Below, piece by piece: positions 1 through 5,867 of a stretch of DNA of 5,870 nt. A program made the translations under genes and the position numbers. How positions within the stretch are numbered: position 1 is the stretch's first letter; each line of letters starts with the position of its first letter. The notes under the pieces are model-generated. The model saw only the letters and a program-made list of their open reading frames with translations, did not search any database and was not told the DNA's origin. The DNA lies in contig DDVC01000030.1 in the NCBI GenBank assembly GCA_002345145.1, forward strand, positions 382 to 6,251. The letters run 5' to 3'. Origin of the DNA: Bacteroidetes bacterium UBA2322. Its GTDB lineage: Bacteria > Bacteroidota > Bacteroidia > Chitinophagales > UBA2359.

Positions 1-13
1 GCTCTTCCGATCT
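1..13 (+). other. Illumina adapter remnant
   Basis: The first 13 bases, GCTCTTCCGATCT, are identical to the 3' end of the standard Illumina TruSeq adapter/primer sequence. This is an untrimmed sequencing artefact and not genomic DNA. It marks position 1 as the physical end of a read or contig, so nothing can be inferred about the true upstream neighbourhood. Confidence 0.95.
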
Positions 14-53
14 CCCTCGCCAAGGCCCTCGCCACCGCGCTCTCATCGGATGA
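14..53. other. GC-rich segment, probably chimeric read end
   Basis: This stretch is visibly richer in G and C than the rest of the window: 27 of the 37 bases at 14-50 are G or C. The photolyase-like reading frame that begins at 54 is closed by TGA at 51-53. In none of the three forward frames does this stretch encode the N-terminal strand and Arg-Asp-Leu-Arg segment expected just before the Thr-Asp-His motif at 57-65. With the adapter directly in front, the simplest reading is a chimeric or mis-joined read end. A natural frameshift or gene decay near 50 is possible but less likely. Confidence 0.6.
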
Positions 54-1514
54 CTTACCGACCACGCCCCGCTCTACCATGCCTCACTGGCTGGCTTGCC
101 GCTCCTAATGGTATATTGTGCAGCGCCCTCCCAAACCCAACACCCCACCTGGAGCAGCCGGCATAGCTGGTTTGTGCATCAATCGGTAATTGATATACAG
201 TTGCAACTTAAACCCCTCAAATTGCCTTTTTGGGTACAAGAGCTGGAGTTTATTCAGTTTTTGGAGTTGCTACAACCCTGGTTTCAAATAAATACCATTT
301 ATACCCACTATTTTGCAGTCATGCAGCACAGCCGTAAGGCATTAAATGAGGTAGAGCAATTTTGCACTCAACACCATATTACCCTTACCCAACTGCCACA
401 CAATGGCTTGCTGCCCAACCAATCTGCCCCGCTGCCGCCTGGACAACCTGCACCCAACTGGCTTGAGCATTTTAAAAACCACCTCAAACAACCCCTGTTT
501 AACCCTAACCTGAACCTCATACAAACGCCCCATTTACCCGCCCCGCTTACCCAACAACTGCACCAATATACGCCTGCCAAAAACTGGGGGAAACCCGATA
601 AAACCTTTAAACCCGATTTGCCTTTCCTACAGCCCGGCGCTACCCATGCACAACACTTGCTGCATACCTTTTTGCAACATCGGGCATCGGGATACAAAAA
701 AAACCAAACATCGGCTCACCTCAGCCAAACTTCGGGCAGCAGGCTATCGGCACATCTTACTTTCGGAAACATATCGCTCAAGCAAATATGGCAGCAAATA
801 CGCCTACAAAACACGCCTAAAGCCCTACAGCCTGCTCTAACAGCCTTTAAAAGTAATCTCCTCCGCCGAGCTTATGCCTTGCAGCTCTTTGAAATGCACC
901 CGCAATTAGAATACCAAAATTTTAATTATGCAGTAAACGGCATACGTTTAAAATGGAACCAAGATGTATTTGATACCCTATTGGCTGCCCAAACCGGATT
1001 TCCGCTCATAGATGCCGCCATGCGCTGCCTTATCCAAACAGGTTTTATTAACCACCGCCTGCGAACCTTGGTAATGGCATTTATTACCAATCATCTTTGG
1101 CTCGATTGGCGAAAGGCAACGCCCGTACTTGCACAATTGATGACTGATTTTGAACCGGCTCTTTTTTTCTGGCATACCCAAACAGCCGCCAATTGTACCG
1201 GACTGGAACCTATTTTTCTGCCCGACCCCGCCGCCGAAGCCAAACTGACCGATAAAACCGGCATTTTTATTAAACAATGGTTGCCCGTTTTTGCCCATAC
1301 ACCCGGCGGTTTGTGCGGCAATCCGGCGCTCATGTCGGCGCTGGAGCAGCAGTTGTACCACTTAGAAATTGGCAAACACTATCCAAAACCTATGGTAAAC
1401 CTAACCACAACTACCCAATATGCCCTTGCCAACCTGCAACGCATATACCAAAAAAATCTTGCAAAAAAAGAAACCGCCCGCTTAGCTTCGGTTTTGCCTT
1501 TACCCGCTTTTTAA
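54..1514 (+). CDS. photolyase/cryptochrome-family FAD protein, 5' end missing
   Basis: This is a flavoprotein of the DNA photolyase/cryptochrome superfamily. Homology already begins at the first codon after the in-frame TGA at 51-53: LTDHAPLYHASLAG matches the alpha/beta domain segment that normally follows Arg-Asp-Leu-Arg. The TTG at 96 is therefore not the real start, and roughly the first 10-15 residues are lost. Seen in order: an N-terminal Rossmann-like domain (54 to about 400); the FAD-phosphate motif TSGSRLSAHL (729-758); GFPLIDAAMR (about 996-1025); TGFINHRLR (1038-1064); LWLDWR (1095-1112); a DFEP loop (1146-1157); and a KHYPKP segment near the C-terminus. The Asp-Phe-Glu-Pro loop is like the Asp-Tyr-Glu-Pro loop I recall from a divergent bacterial photolyase-like subgroup. 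Aligned by hand to E. coli PhrB, the CPD-contact residues E274, W277 and W384 appear as Asn, Arg and Thr, and FAD-proximal W382 as Thr, while R344, D372 and W359 appear kept. Light-driven DNA repair is therefore uncertain, and a photoreceptor or other redox role is possible. No terminator follows; the lipoprotein gene starts 67 bp downstream. Confidence 0.85.
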   Translation, partial: LTDHAPLYHASLAGLPLLMVYCAAPSQTQHPTWSSRHSWFVHQSVIDIQLQLKPLKLPFWVQELEFIQFLELLQPWFQINTIYTHYFAVMQHSRKALNEVEQFCTQHHITLTQLPHNGLLPNQSAPLPPGQPAPNWLEHFKNHLKQPLFNPNLNLIQTPHLPAPLTQQLHQYTPAKNWGKPDKTFKPDLPFLQPGATHAQHLLHTFLQHRASGYKKNQTSAHLSQTSGSRLSAHLTFGNISLKQIWQQIRLQNTPKALQPALTAFKSNLLRRAYALQLFEMHPQLEYQNFNYAVNGIRLKWNQDVFDTLLAAQTGFPLIDAAMRCLIQTGFINHRLRTLVMAFITNHLWLDWRKATPVLAQLMTDFEPALFFWHTQTAANCTGLEPIFLPDPAAEAKLTDKTGIFIKQWLPVFAHTPGGLCGNPALMSALEQQLYHLEIGKHYPKPMVNLTTTTQYALANLQRIYQKNLAKKETARLASVLPLPAF

Positions 1515-1581
1515 CGATACATGATTGGGTTAAACCAATTACCTCTTTTGTGCTCTATACATCAACTAATCACTTCCTACT

Positions 1582-2781
1582 ATGAAACAATTCCTTCCGT
1601 TGTTTGCACTTTTTTTGCTCATTGGCTTATTTAACCAAGCCTGTAGCAGCCCTAAAAAATCGCTTCACTCAGGCAACTATGCCGATGCCATAGATAAATC
1701 TATCAGTAAACTACGCCGCGATAAAACCAACGAAAAATTTGTACTTCTTTTGGAAGAAGCCTACAACAAAGCTAATGCCCGAGATATGGAGCGCATTGTT
1801 TTTCTGAAAAAAGAAGGCAAGCCCGATAGCTGGTCGGAAATTTACAAACTTTTTGTGCGGCTGGCTGCCCGACAAGAAAAGGTAAAACCCTTGTTGCCAT
1901 TACAGGTAAAATCGGAAAATAGAGCCGCCAACCTGCCTATGACCAATTATTCCGAAGATATGATTGCCGCCAACCAAAAAGCTGCCGAATACTTATATGT
2001 GTCATCGCTTAAACTTATTGATTCCGGCAGCAAACAAAACATACGTACTGCCTACCGCCAACTGTTAGAGGTAAAACGAATTTACACCAATTACAAAGAT
2101 ACCGATGCCCAAATAGACCGCGCTCGGCAGTTGGGTACCAATTATGTGCTGCTATCGGTAAAAAACAACAGTGGTTTGCCCGTTCCACCCGAGTTTACCA
2201 ATCAACTCATTAACTTGGATACCCGCAGCCTCGACCGCGAGTGGGTACAATACCACCTTTCGCCGGCGGCTAACTTGCAGTACGATTACGATGCAACCGT
2301 TAACCTCCAAAATATAAGCGTAAGCCCCGAAGCCTACCGCGAACAACAAATGGAACGCTCCCGCGAAATTGTGGACGGCTGGGTATATGCCCAAGATGCC
2401 AAAGGTAATTTTGTATTAGACAGTTTGGGCAATAAAATTAAGGTGGACAAATTTGTGCGCATTAACTGCCGTGTTACCCGAGTTTCGATGCGTAAAGAAG
2501 CCGTTATTTCCGGCAGCCTTATTATTACAGACCGCTATAACAAGCAGCGCTTAGCTGATGTGCCCCTAAACGGCAATGCCTTGTTTGATTATGCTTTTGC
2601 CGTTATTTCCGGCGATAGTAAAGCCTTAGACCCCCATGCCGACCGTGAATTGATAAGCCTCTGCAATAACCCGCCCATGTCTTTTCCGCCCGATGTGGAA
2701 CTGGTTATGCAATCGGCAGCAGGGTTGCAAGAGGCAGTTGCCGGCGCTTTGCATTCTAAAAAATCGCTCTTGGAAAAGTAG
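1582..2781 (+). CDS. Bacteroidota lipoprotein with TPR-like N-terminus, function unknown
   Basis: This 399-residue protein begins with Met-Lys-Gln, a hydrophobic stretch (residues 4-17) and Ala20-Cys21-Ser-Ser. That is a type II signal peptide with a somewhat loose lipobox (FNQAC), so the mature protein should be lipid-anchored in the cell envelope. Residues 28-64 (GNYADAIDKSISKLRRDK and the helix after it) and about 132-185 look like helical TPR-type repeats with many Tyr, Ala, Leu and Arg residues. From about residue 188 on, the protein is predicted to be mostly beta-strand: a VLLSVKNNSG strand, Tyr-Asp-Tyr, NISVSPE, a DGWVY segment, DSLGNKIKVDK, then RINCRVTRV. I believe this architecture belongs to a conserved hypothetical lipoprotein family of Bacteroidota, but I cannot name a function. 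The ATG at 1582 is the natural start because the signal peptide follows at once. There is no recognisable Shine-Dalgarno site. No pseudogene signs; the frame is intact. Confidence 0.85.
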   Translation: MKQFLPLFALFLLIGLFNQACSSPKKSLHSGNYADAIDKSISKLRRDKTNEKFVLLLEEAYNKANARDMERIVFLKKEGKPDSWSEIYKLFVRLAARQEKVKPLLPLQVKSENRAANLPMTNYSEDMIAANQKAAEYLYVSSLKLIDSGSKQNIRTAYRQLLEVKRIYTNYKDTDAQIDRARQLGTNYVLLSVKNNSGLPVPPEFTNQLINLDTRSLDREWVQYHLSPAANLQYDYDATVNLQNISVSPEAYREQQMERSREIVDGWVYAQDAKGNFVLDSLGNKIKVDKFVRINCRVTRVSMRKEAVISGSLIITDRYNKQRLADVPLNGNALFDYAFAVISGDSKALDPHADRELISLCNNPPMSFPPDVELVMQSAAGLQEAVAGALHSKKSLLEK

Positions 2782-2830
2782 TACAATCGGGATTTTTATG
2801 TGTGTGTGAAAAAAAAATGTATCTTCGTTT

Positions 2831-2862
2831 GTTGGTAAAACGACAAAACTGTGGTAATATTG
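2831..2862 (+). promoter_or_regulatory. candidate Bacteroidota-type promoter
   Basis: GTTG at 2831-2834 resembles the -33 element (TTTG), and TAATATTG at 2855-2862 resembles the -7 element (TAnnTTTG). Each has one mismatch and the spacer is 20 bases, within the usual range. It lies in the 149-bp gap after the lipoprotein gene and would give a leader of about 60 bases before the ArsC-like gene. The match is by eye and such short elements occur by chance, so support is moderate at best. Confidence 0.35.
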
Positions 2863-2930
2863 GTTCGCAATTGCTGTTTTGCCGCATTTGCAAAAGCCAT
2901 TTATTCTTTCACCGCTAAAATAATGAGGAT

Positions 2931-3290
2931 ATGAGAACACACAACTCCGAAATTCTGGTGTACTACAACCCCCAATCGGTTCGTGCACGCAAAGTACTGG
3001 CTTTGGCAAGAGACATTACCCCGGCAGTAAAAGAAGTGGAGTACCACAAAACCCCTTTTACCGCCACCATGTGGCAGCAACTTTTATCTATGTTAGACCT
3101 GCGACCCAAAGATTTGCTCAACAAATCGAACCCCTACTATCAGGAAAACATTAGAGGACGGGATTTTGACGCCGAAGGCTGGCTCAATATCCTCATCAAA
3201 AATCCCGATTTGATTAAAGCCCCCATTGCCGTGCGCGGAAACCGTGCTGTGCTGTGCAACAGCCCCAATGATGTTTTGCAATTGCAGTAA
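2931..3290 (+). CDS. ArsC/Spx-fold thioredoxin-like protein lacking the catalytic Cys
   Basis: This 119-residue protein has the length and layout of the ArsC/Spx/YffB group: a first strand ending in Tyr-Asn-Pro (ILVYYNPQ, residues 8-15), an Arg/Lys-rich helix, a central helical part with LRPKDLLNKS (57-66), and a C-terminal Asn-Pro-x-Leu-Ile-x-x-Pro-Ile segment (91-99) followed by LCNSPNDVL. In active arsenate reductases the loop after Asn-Pro carries the catalytic Cys; here position 16 is Ser. The three arsenate-binding Arg positions of plasmid R773 ArsC (R60, R94, R107) appear as Asn, Ala and Asn. The only cysteine in the whole protein is C109, next to the R107-equivalent position. It is therefore unlikely to be an arsenate reductase; a binding or regulatory role is inference. 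ATG at 2931 is preceded by GAGG only two bases away, too close to act as a normal ribosome site. The gene has a candidate promoter upstream and a strong terminator just after it, which suggests a single-gene unit. Confidence 0.8.
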   Translation: MRTHNSEILVYYNPQSVRARKVLALARDITPAVKEVEYHKTPFTATMWQQLLSMLDLRPKDLLNKSNPYYQENIRGRDFDAEGWLNILIKNPDLIKAPIAVRGNRAVLCNSPNDVLQLQ

Positions 3291-3303
3291 ATTTATTACC
3301 TTT

Positions 3304-3346
3304 AATCGGGCAACCTATATGAACCGCCACAGGTTGCCCGATTTTT
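3304..3346 (+). terminator. rho-independent terminator
   Basis: A perfect 13-bp inverted repeat, AATCGGGCAACCT (3304-3316) and AGGTTGCCCGATT (3331-3343), encloses a 14-base loop and runs into a T-tract at 3342-3346. It begins 13 bases after the ArsC-like stop codon and ends 20 bases before the next gene. Its position and T-run fit termination of plus-strand transcription. Minus-strand function is less likely because the other flank lacks a comparable run. Confidence 0.9.
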
Positions 3347-3366
3347 CAACTTGTATTTTATAGTTA

Positions 3367-4551
3367 ATGTCTGTGCAAATGAAACCTCTTTTGCTGCTTA
3401 TTGTCGTTTGGATAGTAGGTATAACTGCCTCATTGCCCATAAATGCCCAGCCACAAGATTGCATCAATACTAATCAAATAAATACCGGTATCTTTTGTAT
3501 CACCCTTTATAATCCGGTTTGTGGATGCAATAACGTTACTTATGACAATGAATGTTATGCCTTTTTTTACGGCGGCGTTACCTCATGGACACCCGGCGTA
3601 TGCCAGCCACAGGGCAACCACTACTATTTTGACTATACCCTTTGCGCCGGCGATTCACTGCCCATAGGTTTAAGCGGATGGGAGGGCAATGTGTTGTATG
3701 AATGGGATACCCAAACCAACCTTGCCGGCTGTGCCCCCGCTTGTGCTGCCAACTGTGCCAACTGTTACAACATTACCGTTGCCCCTGCACAAACCACCAC
3801 TTATACGCTGCACACCTTTTTTACCCTTGCCATGGAGCATAATTACTACCACTATACCATCAATGTATTTACCTGTAACAGTGGCGATGGCTGGTGCATA
3901 GACCCCTCAGTTATTGACCTTACCACAGCCTGCCCCGATGTTTACCTGCCTGTTTGCGGCTGTAATTTTGAAACCTATGGCAACGAGTGCGAAGCATTGA
4001 ACTACTACGGCGTTATCCAATGGGCACAAGGCGCTTGCCAAAACCGCGATACGCTTTACCTTTGCAAAAACGACAGCATACAAATAGGCGTACCTTTTGT
4101 GCCCGAAACCGGATATGAATGGCAGCCTGCACAAGGGTTGAGCTGTACTGATTGCCCCATGACCTGGGTTAAACCCGATACCACTACTTTGTATGTGCTG
4201 CGCCAAGTGGTAATGATACCGGGCAATTATGGTATGGTGAGTCACTACTGGGTAATGGTAGAAAACTGCGATACCACCGGTGCCGGTCTGCCATTTTTAC
4301 CAACCCCATCTTACCTGAATCTGTATCCCAACCCCGCCCGGCAAACCGTTTGGCTCAATTTTAACAACCAACTGCAACCCTTGCAGGCTATCATTTTTAA
4401 CCTTGCCGGACAAGCGGTTTACTCCCACTCATTTTTGCCCAACGAAGCGCCTATTTTACCGTTAAATATGCTTGCCACCGGTTTATATGTAGTACAACTG
4501 CAAACCAATAACGGCATTTTGCGGAGCAAATTAGTGATTAACAACCCATAA
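3367..4551 (+). CDS. secreted Kazal-repeat protein with type IX secretion sorting tail
   Basis: This 394-residue exported protein has a Sec signal peptide, hydrophobic over residues 7-22 and probably cut after Asn26-Ala27-Gln28. Two Kazal-type protease-inhibitor domains follow (residues 32-79 and 177-224), each with Pro-Val-Cys-Gly-Cys-Asn, Thr-Tyr and Asn-Glu-Cys. After each lies a Cys-rich beta domain (about 83-170 and 228-301) with a Cys-x-x-Asp-Ser start, Tyr-Glu-Trp, and a Thr-Thr-Thr-x-Tyr strand, like the Ig/PKD-like modules of Bacteroidota adhesins. Residues 316-394 form a type A sorting domain (LNLYPNPARQTVWLNF, then IIFNLAGQAVY, ending GLYVVQLQTNNG and KLVINNP), which directs crossing of the outer membrane through the type IX system and often surface attachment. 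A role in blocking proteases is inferred from the fold. ATG at 3379 (Met5, followed by Lys) is an equally good start for the signal peptide. The glycosyltransferase gene follows after 9 bases. Confidence 0.9.
   Translation: MSVQMKPLLLLIVVWIVGITASLPINAQPQDCINTNQINTGIFCITLYNPVCGCNNVTYDNECYAFFYGGVTSWTPGVCQPQGNHYYFDYTLCAGDSLPIGLSGWEGNVLYEWDTQTNLAGCAPACAANCANCYNITVAPAQTTTYTLHTFFTLAMEHNYYHYTINVFTCNSGDGWCIDPSVIDLTTACPDVYLPVCGCNFETYGNECEALNYYGVIQWAQGACQNRDTLYLCKNDSIQIGVPFVPETGYEWQPAQGLSCTDCPMTWVKPDTTTLYVLRQVVMIPGNYGMVSHYWVMVENCDTTGAGLPFLPTPSYLNLYPNPARQTVWLNFNNQLQPLQAIIFNLAGQAVYSHSFLPNEAPILPLNMLATGLYVVQLQTNNGILRSKLVINNP
3460..4269 (+). repeat. diverged internal duplication of a Kazal + beta-domain unit
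   Basis: The coding sequence contains two copies of a two-domain unit: Kazal 3460-3603 with beta domain about 3613-3876, and Kazal 3895-4038 with beta domain about 4048-4269. The six cysteines of the two Kazal domains have identical spacing (12, 8, 2, 9 and 16 residues), and the copies are offset by 145 residues. The beta domains differ in length and cysteine number. DNA identity is low to the eye, so the duplication is old and not a recent tandem event. Confidence 0.75.
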
Positions 4552-4560
4552 ACTGCTCAT

Positions 4561-5682
4561 TTGCCCTTGCCACCTGCCATAGCCATTGTATCGGTAAACC
4601 AAAATAAATACTCCGAAACATTTATACACAACCATGTGCGGCATTTACCCGCGCAGGTTCATTACTTGTTTAACGGTTACTTGCCCACCCAATACAGTAC
4701 CCAAGGCGTAAATGGAACCGTGCATACCTTTTTGCACAAACAACCCTGGTGGCTGCCATGGCAGCAAAACAACCACCGACAACTACTTATACGCACCATA
4801 AGTGCCTACCTTGTTAAACATCACATAAGGGTAGTGCTGGCAGAGTACGGACCATCGGGGGTGGCTATGCTGCCGGTTTGCAAACAGGCAAAAATTCCGT
4901 TAGTGGTTCATTTTCATGGCTACGATGCTTATCGGGATGATATTATGCAATCTTACGGCATTCATTATCCCGATTTGTTTAACCAAGCTGCGGCAGTTAT
5001 TGCCGTATCAAAACACATGGTAAAAAGGTTGGCAGATTTGGGTTGCAAGGAAACCAAAATACATTACTGCCCTTATGGTTATGATACGCAATTGTTTATG
5101 CCTGCCCCGGCGGGGTTGCCCAAGCCGCCGCATTTTTTATCGGTAGGGCGGTTTGACGATACCAAAGCGCCACATCTAACCATTTTAGCCTTTACACAAG
5201 TGGCGGCACAAATGCCCCATGCCCGTTTGTATATGGCAGGTACTGGTCATTTGCTGGATAGTTGCCGCATATTAGTACAGGCGCTTAAACTAAGCCATGC
5301 CGTATTATTTTTAGGCAGTGTAAGCCACCCGCAGGTAGCCCGGCTCATGCAGCAGTCGCTGGCTTTTGTGCAACATTCGGTATGCACTCCCCAAAACGAT
5401 ACCGAAGGCACACCCGTAGCCATTATAGAGGCTATGGCATCGGGATTACCTGTAGTATCCACACACCACGCCGGTATTCCCGATGTAGTACAGCACGGGC
5501 AAAGCGGTTTTTTAGTAGCCGAGGGTGATGTAACCGGTATGGCGGCACACCTGTTGCACCTTGCCCAACATACCGATATTGCCGCTCAAATGGGCAACTT
5601 TGCCCAACAGTGGGTAAGCGCCAACCGCACAATGCAGCAACATATTGAGCAGGTTTGGCAGGCGCTGCAAGGGGTTATGTGA
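4561..5682 (+). CDS. family GT4 glycosyltransferase (group 1)
   Basis: This 373-residue GT-B enzyme should transfer a sugar from a nucleotide-sugar donor to a surface glycan or lipid acceptor; the actual sugars cannot be read from the sequence. The N-terminal acceptor domain has YSETFIHNHV (residues 17-26), LAEYGPSG (93-100) and HFHGYDAYRDD (117-127). The linker AVIAVSKHMVKRL is followed by CPYGYD. The C-terminal donor domain has LSVGRFDDTKAPH (193-205), with Arg197 and Lys202 in the donor-phosphate region, then YMAGTGH, and the EX7E motif E282-x7-E290 within EGTPVAIIEAMASGLPVV, followed by GIPDVV and GQSGFLV. All expected parts are present and full length. No in-frame ATG lies between the in-frame stop at 4549-4551 and the start of homology near residue 7, so TTG at 4561 (or TTG at 4567) must serve as start. 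The 9-bp gap after the secreted Kazal gene suggests one operon and possible translational coupling. No clear terminator follows. Confidence 0.88.
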   Translation: MPLPPAIAIVSVNQNKYSETFIHNHVRHLPAQVHYLFNGYLPTQYSTQGVNGTVHTFLHKQPWWLPWQQNNHRQLLIRTISAYLVKHHIRVVLAEYGPSGVAMLPVCKQAKIPLVVHFHGYDAYRDDIMQSYGIHYPDLFNQAAAVIAVSKHMVKRLADLGCKETKIHYCPYGYDTQLFMPAPAGLPKPPHFLSVGRFDDTKAPHLTILAFTQVAAQMPHARLYMAGTGHLLDSCRILVQALKLSHAVLFLGSVSHPQVARLMQQSLAFVQHSVCTPQNDTEGTPVAIIEAMASGLPVVSTHHAGIPDVVQHGQSGFLVAEGDVTGMAAHLLHLAQHTDIAAQMGNFAQQWVSANRTMQQHIEQVWQALQGVM

Positions 5683-5766
5683 AGTTGTAACAGTTAAAGT
5701 GGGTGTGACCCGAATTTGATGTAAAATGACGTGCTGCGGGTAGTAAACAAAACTGACATCAATTAG

Positions 5767-5808
5767 CACACGGATAACACAGATGGGGCTGATTAACGCC
5801 GATTTTAA
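5767..5808. repeat. degenerate short GAT-containing intergenic repeat
   Basis: Four imperfect units follow one another: CACACGGATAA, CACAGATGGGG, CTGATTAA and CGCCGATTTTAA. They share a C-rich lead, a GAT core and a mostly A/T tail, about 8-12 bases each. They resemble the CACGGATTAACACGGAT type of non-coding repeat that I recall from many environmental bacterial genomes. The stretch 5683-5870 otherwise contains no gene I can support. Function unknown. Confidence 0.4.
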
Positions 5809-5831
5809 AAACTAAAGGCTTAAGTAATGGG

Positions 5832-5845
5832 TAGTGAATAGTGAA
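5832..5845. repeat. two-copy heptanucleotide repeat TAGTGAA
   Basis: Two exact tandem copies of TAGTGAA lie between TGGGT (5828-5832) and ACCCA (5846-5850), which could form a weak 5-bp stem. Short 7-base tandem repeats of this kind occur between genes in several phyla. Two copies are too few for a firm call, and the repeat may continue beyond the end of the window. Confidence 0.35.
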
Positions 5846-5859
5846 ACCCACTTTCCGCA

Positions 5860-5867
5860 CCCCCCCC
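5860..5867. other. C8 homopolymer at the window end
   Basis: Eight consecutive C bases sit three bases from the last position. Together with the adapter at the other end this suggests that the window is a complete contig whose assembly stopped in low-complexity or repeated sequence. The exact number of C bases should not be trusted. Confidence 0.5.

Noticed and set aside
1524..1539. Imperfect palindrome ATTGGGTTAAACCAAT between the photolyase-like gene and the lipoprotein gene
   Set aside because: Fourteen of 16 positions are symmetric, but it is A/T-rich, short and has no adjacent T-run. It is neither a convincing terminator nor a known operator.
1277..1585. Plus-strand open frame of 102 codons whose stop overlaps the lipoprotein ATG (ATGA)
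   Set aside because: Most of it lies inside the photolyase-like gene in another frame, and its product has no recognisable features. The overlap is accidental.
2795..2817. TGTGTGTG run followed by A9
   Set aside because: Simple sequence without a stem; it does not form a terminator for the lipoprotein gene and is too short to be a notable microsatellite.
2626..3009. Minus-strand open frame of 127 codons crossing the 2782-2930 gap
   Set aside because: It is antisense to the lipoprotein and ArsC-like genes, its predicted product is low in recognisable structure, and no promoter or ribosome site supports it.
3460..4038. Repeat structure examined as a possible CRISPR or recent tandem duplication
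   Set aside because: The similarity is at protein level only, with a 435-base period and diverged DNA, so it is a domain duplication in a coding sequence.
5700..5712. Small hairpin GGGT-GTG-ACCC after the glycosyltransferase
   Set aside because: Four base pairs and no T-run are too weak for a terminator call.
5512..5769. Minus-strand open frame of 85 codons at the end of the glycosyltransferase gene
   Set aside because: About two thirds is antisense to the conserved GT4 C-terminus and the rest lies in the gene-free tail. No homology or start signal is seen.
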